Source: Nitrosotalea devaniterrae (GTDB lineage Archaea > Thermoproteota > Nitrososphaeria > Nitrososphaerales > Nitrosopumilaceae). Taken from it: 64,000 bases of DNA. The notes beneath the pieces are model-generated. The model had not been told where the DNA came from. It did no database searches and was given only the letters and a program-made list of their open reading frames with translations. The stretch's first letter is position 1; every line of letters begins with the position of its first letter. The stretch is from positions 1,666,451-1,730,450 of the forward strand of contig LN890280.1 in the NCBI GenBank assembly GCA_900065925.1, read 5' to 3'. Position numbers and translations under genes: made by a program. This document shows, one piece after another, positions 61,379-64,000 of the stretch.

Positions 61379-61588
61379 TTTACTATATCTTCAATTACAT
61401 CCAGTAATGCATTATTGAAATTTTTTCATAAATTTATGTACTTGATATTTGAGGAAAAAATAATTTGTTGCAATTTTTTCAAGTCACAAATTCTTATATC
61501 ATAGGGAAAATATGATAATATCGCAAAATGAACATTTTAAATTATCAACCTATAAAAGATAACCATTTCACCATACAAGAATCATTTT
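61379..61588. other. Divergent intergenic region
   Basis: 210 nt of very AT-rich DNA between the sulfurtransferase and the next plus-strand gene. It holds TATAAAAG (around 61551-61558) about 31-38 nt before the GTG at 61589, a plausible TATA box. I see no RNA structure or ORF in it. Confidence 0.35.
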
Positions 61589-62278
61589 GTGAGTAAGATG
61601 ACTAAAACAAAAAAGCAGATTCCAAGGCTATCAGTTTTTCAAACATTCAAGACAAAAGACAAGGAGTTTACCGGTGAGGCCATGCGCCAGCGTGGAATTA
61701 TAATACATCTTGCATCTGAGACCTTGCCTACCAGAAAGACTCGTACTTCTATTGCACATAAGCTTGCAGAACAAAATGGCACCACTTGGCAGAATATCTA
61801 TTCTGGAATTTTCAGAGATTTAGATGAGATCCTTCTTCCCCTTGAATTAGTCAAGGAAGCTGGAAGACTACCGATAAAACGAGGTCCAAAAGCACTCCAA
61901 GAACAAGGAGTTCCATATTATCAACTGACTGACAGTGGCCTGCTTGTTGCAGCTTCTGTATCAGATACAGGAAAAGAGAGAATTAGGATCATGAGTGATT
62001 TTTTTGAAAAAGAGACCAATACTAGAGAAAAAGACTTGAAAAAAGCAATCATAACATTGCTTGATGTTGCACCAAATTTTGTTTTGCTGTTACTAAGAAA
62101 ATATATCGAATCATACAGTGAGGGAACAATTGACAAACTTGTCCCGCTCAATTCAGAATACATCAAAAAGGCCTTTGATGATGCATTACATGTTCAAAGG
62201 GAGTTATTGGAGGGTTTTTCGTCCCTATCAAATTCTGACAGAGAGCCGATCATGAGCTTTCTCAAGAAGCTAGGCTAG
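61589..62278 (+). CDS. Conserved hypothetical, probable winged-helix protein
   Basis: 229 residues. After a basic N-terminus (TKTKKQIPRLSVFQTFKT), residues about 30-125 resemble a winged helix (TRTSIAHKLAEQNGTTWQNI, YYQLTDSGLLVAAS as wing). The C-terminal half is helical (DLKKAIITLLDVAPNFVLLL, HVQRELLEGFSSLSNSDREP). No Cys or membrane segment. Starts at GTG 61589; ATG at 61598 is an alternative. A regulatory role is inferred from fold only. Confidence 0.75.
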   Translation: MSKMTKTKKQIPRLSVFQTFKTKDKEFTGEAMRQRGIIIHLASETLPTRKTRTSIAHKLAEQNGTTWQNIYSGIFRDLDEILLPLELVKEAGRLPIKRGPKALQEQGVPYYQLTDSGLLVAASVSDTGKERIRIMSDFFEKETNTREKDLKKAIITLLDVAPNFVLLLLRKYIESYSEGTIDKLVPLNSEYIKKAFDDALHVQRELLEGFSSLSNSDREPIMSFLKKLG

Positions 62279-62383
62279 GCACTCAATAATAATTAAAATC
62301 CCTTTCCAAAAGAGCTTGATAATATTGATAATGTCATCTAAAGCCGCTTTTTCCAAGTCATGTCATATTGGAACAGTGGTTAG

Positions 62384-62953
62384 ATGACAGACGAACTAAT
62401 TGAATATGTAATACATCTCATAGATGGTAAAAAGGGAGATGTTGGAAGACTCGGCTATATTCTAGACACTCTACAAGATGGCAAGACACTTTACAATTCT
62501 GATAAAAAATATCTAGACTCATTGATTTCTACATACCTTAGTCCCTCAAAGAAAAAATCAGGAGATCAAAAGTCGGTTGAGGAATTAAAGATAGAACTTG
62601 CAAGAGTCAAGGAAAGACTGGAAAAATTTGAAAAACGTGGATACAAAAAACCTGTAGGCAGAAAGGCCGGATTTTTCTTTGTGACATTTTTCTTTGGATG
62701 GCATGCAGTTATCACGTTGCTTGACAAAAAATCTGTAATCAACATACATGATCTCAATCCATATCTTTTGCCGCTATACCAATTAGACAAAGTAATACCT
62801 GCAGAATATCTCAACTATGTATACCAATTCAATCTGAGTATACCAAAAATTGTAGTTCTTGCATGGGGTGCCATGATAATTACATGGGTAATACTTGGGT
62901 TTGTCTATCTAGTAAAATTCATACGCTCAAGGTATAATCCTGGCAAACGCTAG
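62384..62953 (+). CDS. Conserved hypothetical membrane protein
   Basis: 189 residues. An acidic helical N-terminus (1-60) and a coiled coil (SVEELKIELARVKERLEKFE, about 64-83) precede two hydrophobic segments (AGFFFVTFFFGWHAVITLL, about 94-112; IPKIVVLAWGAMIITWVILG, about 152-171). The C-terminus is basic. The topology suggests a small inner-membrane protein with a cytosolic coiled coil. Family unrecognised. Confidence 0.75.
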   Translation: MTDELIEYVIHLIDGKKGDVGRLGYILDTLQDGKTLYNSDKKYLDSLISTYLSPSKKKSGDQKSVEELKIELARVKERLEKFEKRGYKKPVGRKAGFFFVTFFFGWHAVITLLDKKSVINIHDLNPYLLPLYQLDKVIPAEYLNYVYQFNLSIPKIVVLAWGAMIITWVILGFVYLVKFIRSRYNPGKR

Positions 62954-62956
62954 GAT

Positions 62957-63532
62957 TTATTGCCAGAAATCAAAGTCTTTTGTATAAGCCTGGCCTGCAA
63001 AAGCTGAATGTGTTGAATAATAGGCAGTTCCATTAAATCTAAACTTGATAGTAGCATGAGATTGTAATGCGGACCAGACCTGTGGATTATTTCCATCATT
63101 GAGAATCTTTGTGTCAACTGTGATGACTTCAGAGTTGTGTTGTGTCAGTGGTAGATACGAAGAGCTCTCCCAAGTTCCATCGTATCGCTGTCCATATTGC
63201 CCATGTCCAATTACTACATTATTTGCATAGATATCATAAGTTACCATTTCAATTATCAAAGTATTGTCATTTGGATTTGTAAGATTGAATTTTGTTTCTA
63301 TTGTTCCATCCCTGTCTCCAACTGAGAGTACAGAAGAGCCGTTGAATTGTATATCAAGAGGCTTTACCTCAGTCATTACAGATGTAAGTGCAGTCGGTGT
63401 ATTTGCATTTGGAGTAAACATGTTTTTTATAATTCCAGAACTAGGAAGAATTACAACCATGCCAAGTACTGCAATTATTACTCCTACTGCAACAAAGACA
63501 AAAATTTTCTTATCCAAGGATGTTTCTACCAT
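62957..63532 (-). CDS. Membrane-anchored LEA14-like protein
   Basis: 191 residues. An N-terminal anchor helix (FVFVAVGVIIAVLGMVVILP, about 11-30) is followed by an exported beta domain. DIQFNGSSVLSVGDRDGTIE, FNLTNPNDNTLIIEMVTYDI and VVIGHGQYGQRYDG have the pattern of LEA type 2/water-stress proteins. No Cys. Likely envelope location; function unknown. Confidence 0.75.
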   Translation of the reverse strand: MVETSLDKKIFVFVAVGVIIAVLGMVVILPSSGIIKNMFTPNANTPTALTSVMTEVKPLDIQFNGSSVLSVGDRDGTIETKFNLTNPNDNTLIIEMVTYDIYANNVVIGHGQYGQRYDGTWESSSYLPLTQHNSEVITVDTKILNDGNNPQVWSALQSHATIKFRFNGTAYYSTHSAFAGQAYTKDFDFWQ

Positions 63533-63578
63533 TTGTTCAATTCTTAAATGTTGAGTTGAAAACGCTTATAGTAAAAGT

Positions 63579-63911
63579 TTGAAAATACAAATTGTGCAAT
63601 ATCACCAAGCAATCAGAATAGGACAAGAGAGATCAAGAAAGTCACAGATGACCCTATTCTCACATGCAGGTTTTGCCATGCTCACACTTACTGTGAAAAA
63701 ATCTCAGGGAGTGTTTGTGCCAGTTGGAGAAAAAGAGTTTGTTGCAGTTGTTGAAAAACCTGGAGAAGGATGGCTTGTTGTGATAGTTGACGAAGAAGGA
63801 TATGCAAAATCTCAGTCAAAGGTTCTAGTAGAAAATGATGCTAGAGAAATTTTGAATAAAGCCATGACTGCAGGTATTGTAGAGTATACTGGGCAAGTCA
63901 GGCTAGTGTAA
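63579..63911 (+). CDS. Conserved hypothetical protein
   Basis: A 110-residue protein starting at TTG 63579 (MKIQIVQYHQAIRIGQERSR). The middle is beta-rich (TLFSHAGFAMLTLTVKKSQG, KEFVAVVEKPGEGWLVVIVD) and the C-terminus has a short helix (DAREILNKAMTAGIVEYT). No known motif is seen. The TTG start is tentative. Confidence 0.6.
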   Translation: MKIQIVQYHQAIRIGQERSRKSQMTLFSHAGFAMLTLTVKKSQGVFVPVGEKEFVAVVEKPGEGWLVVIVDEEGYAKSQSKVLVENDAREILNKAMTAGIVEYTGQVRLV

Positions 63912-63999
63912 TTTCAGTGCCCTCGGGGCTTCCTTTGATTGCTTTTTCAAGTACCTTTGTGTCTGATTTTAGTATCCTAGTCTTTAGCTTGGAGCGCTC
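63898..63999 (-). CDS. C-terminus of a gene running off the right edge
   Basis: Reading inward from the edge on the minus strand gives an open frame of 33 codons (ERSKLKTRILKSDTKVLEKA, then IKGSPEGTEITLA) ending at a TGA whose complement is 63898-63900. Its 3' end overlaps the preceding gene by 14 nt. The mixed charged, helix-like composition looks coding, but the protein cannot be identified from this fragment. Confidence 0.5.
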   Translation of the reverse strand, partial: ERSKLKTRILKSDTKVLEKAIKGSPEGTEITLA

Positions 64000-64000
64000 T

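Noticed and set aside
1-64000. CRISPR array, insertion sequence, prophage or integrated plasmid
   Set aside because: I saw no regularly spaced repeats, transposase, integrase or phage genes. The only sizeable DNA repeats are the cupredoxin blocks and the 41-bp module repeat.

Overview
This AT-rich window is almost fully coding and reads as a chromosome segment of a Nitrososphaerota (Thaumarchaeota) archaeon. The information-processing genes are archaeal: L44e, S27e, S19e, TFE, NAC, RNase P component 4, Nep1, Trm56, a group II chaperonin and an A/V-type ATPase. Several traits match ammonia-oxidising Thaumarchaeota: cupredoxins with a VPEFG C-terminal anchor, a Cys-rich 'GRYASGQKRC' zinc-ribbon protein, and secreted proteins with a repeated IPxWhKxxAxxW module. 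No ammonia monooxygenase genes are present, so an ammonia-oxidising lifestyle is inference. Initiation at TTG or GTG is common, and several TATA-like boxes lie about 25 nt before the start codon, which suggests leaderless mRNAs.

Layout. 1-8.2 kb: a conserved hypothetical, guaA, a secreted PKD-type protein, a PfkB kinase next to the thermosome, and adenine deaminase. 8.2-13 kb: L44e-S27e, then a five-gene cobalamin operon on the minus strand (threonine-phosphate decarboxylase-like, cobyric acid synthase without its amidotransferase half, cbiB, cobS, cobY). 13-22.9 kb: asd/malonyl-CoA reductase family, an Lrp regulator, heme farnesyltransferase, a UbiD-family decarboxylase with a possible proteasome-chaperone-like partner, a RuvC-like protein, NAC and a PUA protein, a PhoU/AbrB regulator, hflX-trm56, and tfe. 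22.9-27.2 kb: a riboflavin operon that contains an amidohydrolase. 27.2-31.1 kb: a CitE-like lyase, an MDR dehydrogenase, PDCD5-S19e-Rnp4, Nep1 and tRNA-Gly. 31.1-38.7 kb: two secreted proteins, the B12-dependent ribonucleotide reductase nrdJ, and an HTH/ATP-cone/NrdD-like protein that has lost its catalytic residues. 38.7-42.7 kb: DUF35-thiolase, a topoisomerase-type zinc-finger protein, nitrilase, tautomerase and rhomboid. 42.7-50.4 kb: cell-surface proteins, two cupredoxin genes sharing a 397-bp identical block, and a zinc/manganese/nickel-type ABC transporter divergent from a NikR-like regulator. 50.4-60.5 kb: divergent pyrB and pyrI, then the complete ATPase operon K-E-C-F-A-B-D-(41-aa ORF)-H-I. 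60.5-64 kb: a sulfurtransferase and small conserved hypotheticals, with a gene running off the right edge.

Links between genes. The cobalamin operon supplies the cofactor used by NrdJ. The thiolase/DUF35 pair and the UbiD-family enzyme fit the archaeal mevalonate route, and UbiD enzymes need prenylated FMN, so the riboflavin operon feeds them. The best candidates for new biology are the amidohydrolase in the riboflavin operon (a candidate for a poorly assigned archaeal step), the dead NrdD-like HTH/ATP-cone protein beside nrdJ (a possible nucleotide-sensing regulator), and the unannotated small ORF inside the ATPase operon.
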